This document shows positions 22,180 through 33,400 of a stretch of 64,000 nt of DNA, in pieces. This DNA is from Pieris napi (Eukaryota; Arthropoda; Insecta; Lepidoptera; Pieridae), in assembly GCF_905475465.1 (NCBI RefSeq), contig NC_062254.1:8018001-8082000 (forward strand). Reading direction: 5' to 3'. The position numbers were made by a program, and so were the translations under genes. The notes beneath the pieces are model-generated. The model ran no database searches, was not told where the DNA came from, and saw only the letters and a list, made by a program, of their open reading frames with translations. Each line of letters begins with the position of its first letter. Position 1 is the stretch's first letter.

Positions 22180-23384
22180 GTACTCAGTCTAAATATCTTT
22201 TTCAATAATATGTTGTGTGTAATTGAATGGTAAACTCTAAATCTTACTAGAGAGCTTTTTTAAAATAAACTTATTGAAAGCATTGACATGGCATATACAC
22301 TTTTCAATCTTGCTGCTCACATTTTAGTACCTAGATATCACTCACTATCTATCATTTACCGATATTAACAATGATTATTTCGAAATCAAAATATTCGCAA
22401 TTCAATAGATGCAATACCTACTTAGTTATTAATTATCATCTCGCCCGACAGCTTTTAACGCTGTAGTGTTCGAATTCAAGCCAGTGTGAGAATGTATTTA
22501 AATAAAAAAAACTCAGAGCATTCAATTTATACCTACCTACTGCTGGGACATCTTCAAGGTCATTTAATTTTATACTCCTATACCAACCCTACCAAAATAG
22601 GTAAAAATTTGTGTGCCTCTGTCCGTACTCTTTGTCGGCGAATACGGCGCTCAGTGTCAAATGCTGTGTTACACTTGTTGCAAACCGCGTCTTTGTCGGT
22701 AAATTATCAAATAAGTAGGTATTTAATACACCGACCGACCAACAGTTTATTCGCAGAACGTCACATTTCCCCAATCAACTTTGAACCTTAATTCTTTAGC
22801 GATAAACTTGAAAATCTGTTGAAGAAATTTAATAGATTGTAGTAGCTTGATGTGCTGGCGTCTGTACCATAGTATTGGCTGCCGTAGAAACTGTTACTAG
22901 ACCTACTCGACTCGCTGTTAGTTTTAAATTTTGCTAAATAGAAGAATAATATAAACTTTGAAACATAAGTTTCACACCTACATGATGTTTATATAATTTT
23001 GTTAACTATAATTTTAAGCAGTTACGAGTACTAACGTTAGATCTGCACATTAGACATAAACAAGCATAACATATTATTATAGGTAGATACCTACAAGGTA
23101 TGAACTTTGCTAGAAAGTTATTAGGGAACAGATTTGTGAGTATTAACACGCTACCTACTTAATAAATTGTTGAAATATAATAAGTACTTACCTACCTAAT
23201 CAATACAATACGTTTCAGGGTGCATTCAGACGAGCGGCACGTTGCCAATTACAAATACAACTGCAGCCCTTAGTTTAGTGTTATGATTTGTGATACCTAC
23301 GGTTTTGATACTGGGGAACGTTTCTCAAAATCGGGATTGAAACCAAATACCTACTTAATAACGCCCAAATCTCAGTTTGTCTTA
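22180..23384. other. hAT interior, nothing recognised
   Basis: This AT-rich sequence holds only small, featureless frames (for example near 22486) and no trace of a hAT transposase such as the dimerisation domain. Confidence 0.4.
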
Positions 23385-23770
23385 ACTGCAAGACGCAAGA
23401 GTCTTGCAGGCTTAAGTATTGTCTTGCTCAAGTCTTGCAGGGTTCAGTCTTGGTATTGGTCTTGCTATAATAAGGCGGTCTTGGTATTGGTCTTGGTCTT
23501 GCAAAAACGCAAGAACAAGACCAAGACTGCAAGACCAAGACCGATTTTGGGCAACACTACTTATGAACGTCAAAAACGAAATATACATTAAATGCTTTTG
23601 ATTTTACAGTTACTGTCAGTTCTCAAATCAAGGGCGAAAGAAATCAAGAACGAAAGAGAAGAACTGACTCTCCGCCACTCTTTTTAATCGCCAAGTTTTT
23701 TGTTTTACACAATGTTTGTAAGGAGCTGCAACCATTACACCATGTTCCACATGACATCTTAAGTAATAAA

Positions 23771-24452
23771 TGATAATAAAATAAAATAAAAACAAAGATT
23801 TGTTCCTCTATCAGCAGGAGGCACGCTTACATTCTCGTGGGAACAACACCCAAACACATAGTCGAATTCAAGTACGACCAGTCACCACAAGTAGCACCCG
23901 TTCACGAGTATGACGCATGGCCAGCCATCGGCCCCCTCACCATATTTTAGGGAGAGAGACAACAATGACAAGCAATGACATTTCAGATACATGTATTCAC
24001 CATACGGGTCAACAGCCTTCCAATGAGTAAAAAAAATATTATATTTAGTGTCCAACCTAAAACAATTTGTTTGGTATTTATAATATTCGATACAATTTAC
24101 AACTTCAAAGTCTCGAATTTAATCCCAACAAAGATTGTTTAGTTGTTTATTCTCAAATACCTAGCAGATAATTTGCAAATCCAATAAGAGTTCGCAAGTT
24201 CTAGTCTGAAATTCTAATAACTTTCAAAAAGTATTAATGGATAAAGATAAATGAGAGTTCAAAGTGGGCGAATAATTAAAACAATGCTTTGATTCTTAAT
24301 CACTTTAAGTTACTTTCTGACTTACATGATACTGTAATAAAAGTAAACTAAAATTATTATCGAAAGAATGTTGAACAATCACATACAAGATTTTACATGC
24401 ATATTCTCATGTAAAACAAATTGATCCAATAATTTTTCATTTTTATACCGAC
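23771..24452. other. AT-rich intergenic DNA
   Basis: No gene or bounded repeat recognised. Confidence 0.4.
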
Positions 24453-24672
24453 ACTAGCAAACTCGGCGAACTCCGTTTCGCCACCAGATGTTTTATGTAA
24501 CATTTCGTTTGGTGATCCCGCTTTTTTGTTGAAATTTTTCCTGAATTTTCTTTGCTATAAACCCCACGGAGCCCGAGACCTTTCCAGCGAATGCAAAACC
24601 GTGGAAATCGGTTCGTGCGTTCTGGAGTTATAGCGTCAGGAAGGAAAACCCGACTTATTTTTATATAGTAGA
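24453..24672 (-). mobile_element. short non-autonomous Helitron
   Basis: CTAG (24453-24456, A before it) is followed by hairpin GGCGAACTCCGTTTCGCC. The block GTGGAAATCGGTTCGTGCGT follows, and GA at 24671-24672 gives TC on the minus strand. It is 220 bp and related to 18049-18253 by its CCCGACTT 5' segment. Confidence 0.78.
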
Positions 24673-24691
24673 TTATTAAAAGGTCCCCAAG

Positions 24692-24731
24692 AAAAATAGA
24701 TAGAGATGGCACTTCCTCTATCTATTTTTCT
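24692..24731. other. 15-bp-stem hairpin
   Basis: GAAAAATAGATAGAG is followed by a 10-nt loop and a perfect reverse complement. It lies just outside a Helitron 5' end. No function is assigned. Confidence 0.6.
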
Positions 24732-25479
24732 GACTCGATAGAAAGAATAGCTGGCTCAAAATGGAGAAAAACATTTATTAATATAACCTAATATAATTAC
24801 CATATATAAAGTAATTCTACCGCTAACATAAATTAATATAATAAAAAACAATAACAGCTAACCTTAAAAATGATTTTTATATGATGTTTAATTTTCAAGT
24901 AATGAAATAGACCAATGATATTCAAACGAAACTTGGTATCTTTGGGCCCTGTACTTGTTTAGCGTAGTCACTTTTCAACGTAATATTTGTATAAACGTAT
25001 TAGAATTTATAACGTAAAAAATAAAATAAATCAAATTAATCGTTTTAGGCATTTCAACATTCATTCTAAAATGTTCAATACAAATACAATCACGGACCGC
25101 TGGTCAAGTTCTCCATACAAAATAATAGTATCAGCTTTTTATAAGGGTGCTATGAAAGTCGAGATTTGGTAGGTCCTTTTACGAAAACTTCAAAAGACCT
25201 AGTAATTCGTGCCTATTTTTCGCAGTCACGTCACTGCGTTTAGTGATCCATTGACCTGAAGCGGATTGCTTGTAAAATGTAAACGTGTTTAGATTTCAAA
25301 GCGTGGGCGCTGAGCTTTTTCACATCTATTCATGAGTCATGCTATAAAGTATCAAATTTGTTGAATCTTTCATCCCATGCAAATATACACTAATACGTCA
25401 CGTTGCTCAATCAACGGAAGGATCTTGATTTGAAAAAACTTAAGAATGAGGTATCTGTTTTCTTCTTTTTACACGCTTC
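24732..25479. other. AT-rich intergenic DNA
   Basis: No gene or bounded repeat recognised. Confidence 0.4.
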
Positions 25480-25780
25480 ACCTGTATGTATGTATGTAAT
25501 CGACTCCTTCGGACTCGATTTTGACCCACTTTTAACGGACAGATTTAATTCAAACTTTGCGCACCTGTCAAAGATCGATGACAATGCAATAATCCGAAAA
25601 AAAATGAAAAAAAATTAACTAAAAAATAAAAAATTAATAATAGTTTAAAAAAACTAAAAAACATACCAGTATTTTTGTTCATTACCATTTTCAGCCTAAA
25701 TTAGGAATTATTTTTCACTTTTTAGTTTGATGTGCTTTAAAAGCGTGTTTTTTAGTTTTTTTAAACTATTATTTATGTTC
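25480..25780. repeat. probable interspersed repeat with inverted A/T arms
   Basis: The segment TATGTATGTAATCGACTCCT, continuing GGACTCGATTTTGACCCACT, resembles a dispersed lepidopteran repeat. It is followed by an inverted pair, AATAGTTTAAAAAAACTAAA near 25639 and its complement near 25751. Limits and class are uncertain. Confidence 0.4.
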
Positions 25781-25879
25781 TTTCTCTGTGACTATGCCTG
25801 TTTACCAATAATTTCAACAAACCAATTAAGTCATGAAGTTTAGATTGTTCAGTCACTACTGAACAATCCACTACTGCCC

Positions 25880-26114
25880 TGCGATTCTGTAACTCACTTT
25901 TCGAACTCACACAGCGGTTTTCGCATCGGCGGTCGCTCTCAAATCAGTCGTGAAGCAGTCATTTTATGATTTGGCATTCTGATAAACAATAAACTACAAG
26001 CTCCCACCTTTTCAGAATGCCAAATCATAAAATGACTGCTTCACGACTGATTTGAGAGCGACCGCCGATGCGAAAACCGCTGTGTGAGTTCGAAAAGTGA
26101 GTTACAGAATCGCA
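25880..26114. repeat. perfect 103-bp inverted repeat (hairpin)
   Basis: The left arm 25880-25982 and right arm 26012-26114 are exact reverse complements over all 103 bp by my base-by-base reading, separated by a 29-nt loop. Arms include GCGGTTTTCGCATCGGCGGT, which is more GC-rich than the surroundings. A transcript would form a long perfect double strand. It could be a young foldback/MITE or an siRNA source. No target duplication is clear. A small palindrome (25848-25869, TTGTTCAG/CTGAACAA) lies just outside the left arm. Confidence 0.9.
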
Positions 26115-26556
26115 AGGCTGATCAGACCACTGTCTGTGGTAGTGTTTGTAACTTACGTTTGAAAGTCTTTCTAAGTAGTTTTATATTACTTTTTTTAACT
26201 GTCCTATTGTAGGAACGACACACTACTTATTTCTTTATCAAAGAGGGACGCTTGTACTATATACAACACAATGCATGTTTCTAAGAGAAAAACTTTACAT
26301 ACATTTATTTAATGGAATTTCGCTGTTGGCCTGAATAACCTTGACAGCAGGGTAGCTCATCTGAAATGGAATCTTGCTTTTGGCCATAAGGGCCTTGAGA
26401 TCTCAGTTCGGGCTGTTATTGCGGAATGGGCTTGCCCGCGACAAGCGCGTCTCTTTCGAGCCTCGATGGGCCATCGCCTGAATGGAAACTTTTTAATATA
26501 CATATTGCTTTCGCGTTTAACATATACACATCGCCCTCTATTGGTTTTTAAATAAA
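26115..26556. other. intergenic DNA, unclassified
   Basis: The segment 26340-26480 is less AT-rich than its surroundings and could be an old repeat, but I could not match it to any family in the window. Confidence 0.35.
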
Positions 26557-26860
26557 CTAGCTGACGTGGCAAACGTCGTTTTGCCATGTATATCATTTAT
26601 AATAAAAAATAGGGGTTGATCTTAGAGACGTGAAAATTAGGGGTTGTATGTATTTTTTAATGTTGTATCATAAAAAAAAAAATTATGTTAAAAAAAAAAG
26701 AAAATTAAGGGCGGACTACCCTAAACATTTAGGGGTATGAAAAATAGATGTTGTCCGATTCTCAGACATACCCAATATGCACACAAAATTTCATGAGAAT
26801 TGGTCAAGCCGTTTCGGAGGAGTTTAACTAGACCGCGACACGAGAATTTTATATATTAGA
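26557..26860 (-). mobile_element. short non-autonomous Helitron
   Basis: CTAG (26557-26560) comes with hairpin GGCAAACGTCGTTTTGCC, and the 5' end is GA at 26859-26860 (TC on minus). Nearly the whole 304 bp equals about 45 bp of the 3' end joined to about 260 bp of the 5' end of the full Helitron at 6255-11912. The junction falls near AAAAAATAGGGGTTG. It is a deletion derivative of that family. Confidence 0.92.
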
Positions 26861-28044
26861 TAAAATGATGAATTTAGACACATCATGATTCTAAATTTAC
26901 GTACAATTTAGATCTATAACAAAACAAAACTCGATCTTATTCATTATAGTAAATCAAAATATATCTTGGCTTGTAGTTTGCGTCCACATCTGCCACTCGA
27001 TAGTAAAGTAAATAAATAATTGCCTCAAGCCAAAATTTATGCAGTCTATGAATAAAATATGGAATAATACACATTGATATTTTAGTAGCATTTTATATTC
27101 GAATGAAGTTACCACATAGCCGAATTATTAAACACAAATATATAATACATTATTTATATTCTGTAGGTACGAGATTAGGTCGTATATATTATATAATACA
27201 TCGCTTGATGATTAGTGCACCTTTCCAAATTTTCCTATTTAATAAGTAAGACAAAATCCCGTCATCATCAGCAATATCTTTGGTTTAATTATATTTTCTA
27301 AAGCTACTGATGCCCTATTAATTTTTTGTTTACATATATTTGTCGATGTTATCTTACGTTTAACAATAATATTATCAAGAAACTTTGACGGTACAAAAAT
27401 TATATTGAAACAAATTAAATTAAGATAGAGACATCAATAGAAATAAAAGAAATGATTTTAAAACTTCGTTCACCATAAGTTCAGTAACATACAATATAGG
27501 CCAAATAAACGAAAAATATCCAGCCAATCAAAGTCGGGATAGGTTAGTTCTTTTTAAAGAGGGCTAAAGTTACAATTAAATTGTGTAAACAATGTAATAG
27601 GTATCAAGATTGTCATATTCCCGTTGGATGAAAATAAGAAAGTTCCAAATTAAATTCCAACAAGATCCCTGAGCAGCGTATCTTTATTGTATTGGAAAAA
27701 AAACACCTGGATGGCAGCGAAGATTTTGCGGACGAATTCTCTCTAAATGTAATAAGTTTGGAGAATGTTCGGAATTACGTTGCGTTTTAATTAAAGTTTT
27801 AGATTAACTTTTTGATACTGATTTAAGGGAGATTTTCGTTTTGAATTCTTCAACTAATGAAGAAAATGGGATCTGCAAATTATTGTTGTTAAGGGAATTA
27901 ATCTACTACAAGGATAAGTGTGCAAAGCATAATACATCAAAATTAATCATAAAATGGCTAAGCGTAACACGAACCACGGGATCAAATCGAGTATTTTTTA
28001 AAAGGTTTTTATGGACAGTAATTTTTAAAATTTGGTTTTTATTT
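26861..28044. other. AT-rich intergenic DNA
   Basis: No gene or bounded repeat recognised; the small frame near 27841 has no recognisable domain. Confidence 0.4.
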
Positions 28045-28163
28045 TGGTAAAGCGAACAGGGTAGAGTAGCAAATACTCCATATGTTGGTATGTAGCTATT
28101 AAATAGGTAGGCTAAGTAAAAAATCATTCCTATTATGGATAAAGAAAGTTCAGGGTCAGCTAG
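28045..28163 (+). mobile_element. Helitron 3' end (partial)
   Basis: The sequence ATGTTGGTATGTAG, then AGGTAGGCTAAGTA, then CAGGGTCAGCTAG before T matches the 3' part of the Helitron at 40966-41393. No matching 5' end is found upstream, so it is a truncated or diverged copy. Confidence 0.6.
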
Positions 28164-28234
28164 TAGATGTAAATTAACCCCTTTCCATACGAACGTATTT
28201 TATAATGTTAGCCGTGCGTTCAAATACACAAATG

Positions 28235-28345
28235 GATTTTTGTATACTCAAAAACCATTTGTTGAAGGAAAACATCGCGAAGAAACTGTCATGTACCAAC
28301 CAATTACGATAGGTGCTGAAAAGCAGCCTGATGCTACATTTGGCA
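28235..28345 (+). repeat. possible SINE family A fragment
   Basis: GAAGGAAAACATCGCGAAGA matches the central block of family A (compare 37388-37410). The rest is too diverged to place. Confidence 0.4.
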
Positions 28346-28639
28346 AATAAATAAGCTTTTCTTCTCTGACCGTTGTTAAACAAAATAACAAATAATTGTT
28401 AAGAAAAAACAATCATGTCATATTTGGTCTTTTTCCATATTTTTATAATCGTCCACAGGTAGTATAATTTTATGTTTAGCATACTTCTCTCCATGTTTCT
28501 CTCCAATTACTTTTTCTCCATTGCCATCCTATTAGTTAATCATGGAAGCTAGCATATCAGAGACCAGAATCGTTTCCAAGCCTTACTTATTCTTCGGTCG
28601 ACTTCTTTTGAATATTGATTCCATAACCTCCTCATTGAC

Positions 28640-28865
28640 TGTTTTCTTAGCATTTATTTATTTATACTCTTTTACCTTATACAAAAACATATTGAAAAAT
28701 ATAAAAAAGCAGGTTACAAAATTTATCAGACAACTGGCGGTCTTATCGCTTACAAGCGATTTATCCCAGGAAACCCTAATCTGGATCAATAAAAAAGAAA
28801 CACCTACAGAGGGTAGAGTGCAAGAACTGCACCAATAATTAACGAAAAAAAAACTTAAAATAACA
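28640..28865 (-). repeat. LINE 3' end, family D
   Basis: It contains CAACTGGCGGTCTTATCGCT with the family hairpin region (TCGCTTACAAGCGAT here), followed by a purine-rich segment. In the sense orientation (see 52140-52460) the family ends in AATAAATAAATAA, so this copy lies on the minus strand. Confidence 0.65.
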
Positions 28866-30540
28866 CGTAACTATAACTATAATAAAATAAAGTAAAATCT
28901 AAAGAAAAAAATAACAATAATAATAAATAAAAATATGTATAAACAAAAATTTAAAAGCCAATCAAAAGGTTAACTGAGTCACAATAATTCATTTATATAA
29001 GTAGAGCTAATTACGAGGCAGAAAGAAATTGATCAAAAAGCATTTATTGCATTGGACATTATTTTAGTATTTTTGGTTCATAGTTAATCCTGCTTTCTTG
29101 CTTTCCATATCTAACTGCATTAATATTGTAGGATGGCTGACCTCGCTGCGAAAATAGACAGTAGATATAATAATATAAATAAAATTCATCAACCAATTAG
29201 TCGGTAATGTACTTATAAAAGTTAAATCTTGCTTAATGCTTTTAGAGTCAGGAAATAAAATAAACAGACTTTAGACAGCAAGCAGCCGTAGTTTAATTTA
29301 ATTTGGTTTCACTATTCATTTTTTACCTTTAGCCAAAGCTTTGAATCTTTATAATTCTAAAATATTATTTCAAGGTAAATTTTGTTGAAGTAATGGTATT
29401 TAAATTTAAATTAAACCTACATATTTTTATCTTTTCTAGGCAATATTTATTTGATTAACATCCATTTAGCTTATCAGATTATATTACTTATTCACAGTAG
29501 CCTTCTTGTTTTTTATACATTGTTGGCAATCCAATAAGTTATTTGTGAAAATTGTTAGGCATATGTAATCATTTCAACGTTTATTGTATTAATAAAAATC
29601 TGTGTTAACCTAAACAAATCTATATCAATTCTCAAAAGATCGGCAATACGTTCTTGACCCTTCTCACATTCGGAGTGGCAATAGACGATGGGCAAGCATA
29701 TTTTTTTCTGAATAAATTACAAAATACAGCTTAATTTAGAGACAGTCTGTGTACCGGAAAGAAGGGAAATAGGCGCGAAGTGCGAAATGTTTCACTTGTC
29801 AAAATCCAAAGATTATTTGACAGCTGACATGAGTCGTATAGATTAAAACTTGGCAAAGACAAAACCTGTTAACACACGATTAGTGAGGGTATAAAATATA
29901 TTATTCATTAACTAGCCTCATTCAATATCGTTTGCTTAACGAATTCCGTCAAACGATGCGATGAACTAAAGTTACTACGTATGTTCTATTACGACAGCTA
30001 TTCAATCTATATATATTGTTAATAACATCGCCTCGTTGCTCTCTTTTCTCATCTAAACGGTTGATTTCTCTTTTGAAGAGTCCGAATATTGTTTATCAAG
30101 ACTTGGCTTAAATAGTATTTTTTCACCAAAAAGCAATGCTTTATTAACTCACGAAATTCTTTTTATCCATTTTTTAAACAAATAAAAGTTCCTTCACTCA
30201 AAATACTATATTTCACTAACTAATAGTACCACAGTTGTCAAATTTAAACGTTAGGGCTAACCAAAAATTATTTCGATGACTTTATTTTTTCTCGCGTGTA
30301 GTATCCCTACCTTTTACTTGAAACTGGCATAAAGTTAATACTAATGCCATAAAAAAAGCTAAAATAATTATACTAGTAGTGCCATCTATGTGTCAGTCTA
30401 CGTACTTTCACCTATACTCGTAAGCGCTGGGCCAAAATTGGTGGAGGAAAATTATTCGCTCCAGATCTTACTTTACAATTGACCACCTTACTTAGAGTTA
30501 CCGATCCAGAGAGAGAGAGAGAGATTGTTCATACTAACCT
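28866..30540. other. AT-rich intergenic DNA
   Basis: No gene is supported. A (GA)n run lies at about 30510-30525, and about 30430-30500 may be a short LINE remnant (GGTGGAGGAAAATTATTCGC resembles 19215-19235). Confidence 0.4.
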
Positions 30541-31417
30541 TAGTCCATTGAAATGTTACATTTTTTAGGCCTAACCTTGCGTTTTTTAGAGGACGCAATT
30601 TTATTTTTTTGATGTGTAGGGGGGGTCAGTGTAAAGCTAAAACCAAGTTTGTGGGGTCGCCACCCTTGTCCCACGGCCGCCATCTTGGAAAAAGGGGTCC
30701 AAAAACCACGTTTTTGGCTATATCTCCTAAACTATCCATCCTACATTTAACTTGTAAAGACACATTTTGTAGCAAATCGCTGTGCCTACAATTATGTTTA
30801 TGTAACTTTTTATCATAAATCCAAAATTTAAAAAGTTATAAGTAAAAAAAGTGAAAATATTTTCTATTTCTAAAGTTGACTAGGTGCGTCAATGCTCATG
30901 ACAAGCCGATCAAAACAGCAGTTTTACCTTACTTTTAAGATCTCTCGTTTATTTTAAACAAATTTTCCAAATATATTTTTTTTTATTTTTTTTTTATTCC
31001 TACAATTTTACTTATTGGTATTCCTAGTAGGCCTATTCCACAGACAACTTGCTGATATGGTAATCTTCGACATAATTATATTATCAATCAGTTATTAGAA
31101 TGGTAGCTAGCTATCACTTTTTTATTTATAACTTTTTGAATTTTGGATTTATGATAAAAAGTTACATGGACATAATCGTAGACACAGCGATTTGCTACAA
31201 AATGTGTCTTTGCAAGTTTTATGTACGATGGATAGTTCAGGAGATATAGCCAAAAACATGGTTTTTGGACCCCTTTATCCAAGATGGCGGCCGGGGGACA
31301 AGCACGCCAACCCCAAAAACTTGGAGTTAAGCTTGTATTGACCCCCCCTACATGTTCCATAAATAAAATTGCGTCCTCTAAAAAACGCAACCCCAAATGT
31401 AACTTTTCAATGGACTA
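30541..31417. mobile_element. foldback element with ~300-bp arms
   Basis: The left arm (30541 to about 30850) and right arm (about 31115 to 31417) are long imperfect inverted repeats. Both outer ends read TAGTCCATTGAAA inward, and both carry TTTTTAGAGGACGCAATTTT and TTTTTATCATAAATCC. The central 260 bp is unique. The reading frames in the arms are in different frames of the same repeat, so they are probably not coding. The superfamily is unknown and no clear duplication is seen. Confidence 0.8.
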
Positions 31418-33199
31418 CCTGCCCCACTAGCCGGTTACAAAGCTTAAACACAAATAGATTATTGAAATATTCGTAAATACCGGTCAAGGATCACTGTGCC
31501 AAACGGTAATAGTGTGAACTGAAAGGAACAATATGCGTGAATTTCGCAATGTATGCATTTGCTGAATGTCCGTACATCGCAATAGCCGATTCTTCGTTAT
31601 ATCTTATGACGTTAAATATTACCAACGGTAATAGTACTATTTAAAAAATTATATATAGATTTTAATTAGATACTGTTAATAATGTTTATATTATATGAAT
31701 GTTTTGTGCGTGTGTTTGGAATTTAACTCCCCCCAAACTGATGGACCGATTTCTTTTTGTGTATGAGACGGTTTTTGTATATTTAAGACGTATGTACAGG
31801 ACATATTATGTTCGGTTGTATCTAAAACTGTAAAATTGAAGAATGCCTAGTTTCAAACATTAAAGGATTAAATTTAAGATATGACCTTGTATTGAAACTC
31901 TAGTGAATTAAATGTGAAAAAGAAGTGGTTTATATATCCACTAAACTATACTTACTAATTTAACTTAAACCACCAACGGAAGTATAATCACAGAAAATTT
32001 AATTACCCTAGAAGAAACGGCCGGAAGGGGAAAGAAAAACAATATTTTAAACCAATTACCATGGTACCTTGTTTGATTTTTAAATTTTTAAGTATTTGTT
32101 ATTTAATTTAAAGAAATAAGTAATTAACTCAAGTACTTAATTATTATATACGGAGAAAGTGTTACTAATTGGTGTTCCATTGGATTTCTGATTTTTTTTT
32201 AATAAATAATAAAATGTTATGTTATATTCGACAAGTAAAGAAACTGAGTGTTATTGAAGAATTTTCGTCTTTTCCCATTTTTATTTAAACCTTTAATCTA
32301 AATGAAATTTAATTTGGTGTAGGTATTTATGTAATGACAAAGACCAAAATCTGCGCTATAGTTAAAATAGTTTTGTAAATTACAATTTAAATCCAATCTT
32401 AATTGCGAGTTCGATTCGGTCGCAGTTTTTGGTTTCTTTGGATGCAAACAGGAAGTTCGTTAGACAACGTTTCACTATTCAAAGCCAGACTTGAATTCTA
32501 TTCGGCGTTCAATTGTTAGAATAAAACTGGAATATTGAACCTATGAAAATACTTTCGCTTTTAACACCCAGTCGGGAGATTCGTTTTATTTTATAATTAC
32601 ATCATTCGTTTGTTTATCAACCGCTTGTATATATAAAACGTGGAAATCTGAATTATATTTTCATTACGAATATACTCAAACGCGACTGGATCGATTACAT
32701 AAATTGTTTAACAATGATAATACTATATAACAGTAAGTTAAAATTATTTGGAATTTTTTGAAGTTATACTTCTTTAGGTGCGTTATGAAAAATTGCTGAG
32801 AGTGAAATTTTACGATGCGCACGCACCGTGACACAAAATTAACAGAATGAAGTTGCCCACGGAAGATGCTACGGCATTGGACATAATTTAAAAACAACAT
32901 TCGAATAATAATAGAATTTATTTACACTTAATGTAAGAGAATAATAATAAACATTTATTTATTTGATTTTTCAAATGTAAACTGAACTTTATTGACTTTA
33001 ATGACTCCTTTTCCAGTCTTTGATTATTTAATTGTATTTATTTATTTGCATGCAATCAAAAACTATTTTTAATAATGCCAAAGAAGTATAACTTCTTACG
33101 CGCGTACATAAGTACACGCACCCTTTTTTTAAGAAATAAATGTCCAGTGAGCGATCGTAATAAAATGTTATTAAATATGTCTTTCTTGACTTTATGTCC
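31418..33199. other. AT-rich intergenic DNA
   Basis: No gene is supported. Around 31685-31790 there is a weak resemblance to Helitron 5' subterminal DNA (AACTGATGGACCGATTTCTT), without defined ends. Confidence 0.4.
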
Positions 33200-33400
33200 A
33201 AGGGCAGAGGGCATCCACAGAGAGTCTCCATCGCGTTCTTTAGCCTCATATTTCACCTCGCTCCAAGTCATTCCAGATCTTTTTGATTCAACTGTACGAC
33301 GCCAGGTTTTCTTGAATGGCCACGCTTACGGATTCCAATCGAGCGCGTGCTTGGGGATATAATTGGAATCTCTTCGGAGTGTAAGGCTATCCATTTACAT
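33200..33400 (-). repeat. LINE remnant (RT protein C-terminus)
   Basis: The minus-strand translation includes KTWRRTV and MTWSEVKYEAKERDG, the typical C-terminal region of RTE-type or related non-LTR proteins. A second copy of the same region is at 55340-55500 (shared CACCTCGCTCCAAGTC and CTGTACGACGCCAGGTTT). The start of the 596-bp tandem unit lies within it. Confidence 0.65.

Larger units (their letters stand above)
20006..23559. mobile_element. hAT-like non-autonomous transposon (3.55 kb)
   Basis: A perfect 8-bp duplication CTTATGAA (19998-20005 and 23560-23567) flanks inverted ends TAGTGTTGCCCAAA. An 8-bp duplication and this TIR form fit the hAT superfamily. Both subterminal regions (about 20025-20170 and 23385-23548) are packed with CAAGAC/GTCTTG motifs in both orientations, as expected for arrays of transposase-binding sites. 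I find no transposase frame, so it is non-autonomous or its gene has been lost. It contains a nested Helitron (20692-21111) and a TAA-flanked element (21460-22176). Confidence 0.88.
19960..23770 (-). repeat. LINE 3' end, family C, split by a hAT element
   Basis: The two pieces 19960-20005 and 23568-23770 together form one continuous family C LINE 3' end, as judged against the undivided copy at 55690-55885. The hAT-like element 20006-23559 sits between them with a duplicated CTTATGAA. The junction fixes the order of insertion: LINE first, hAT later. Confidence 0.85.

Noticed and set aside
30609..31396. Two frames in the arms of the foldback element as a protein pair
   Set aside because: They are read in different frames of the same inverted repeat and share no peptide similarity, so they are chance frames.
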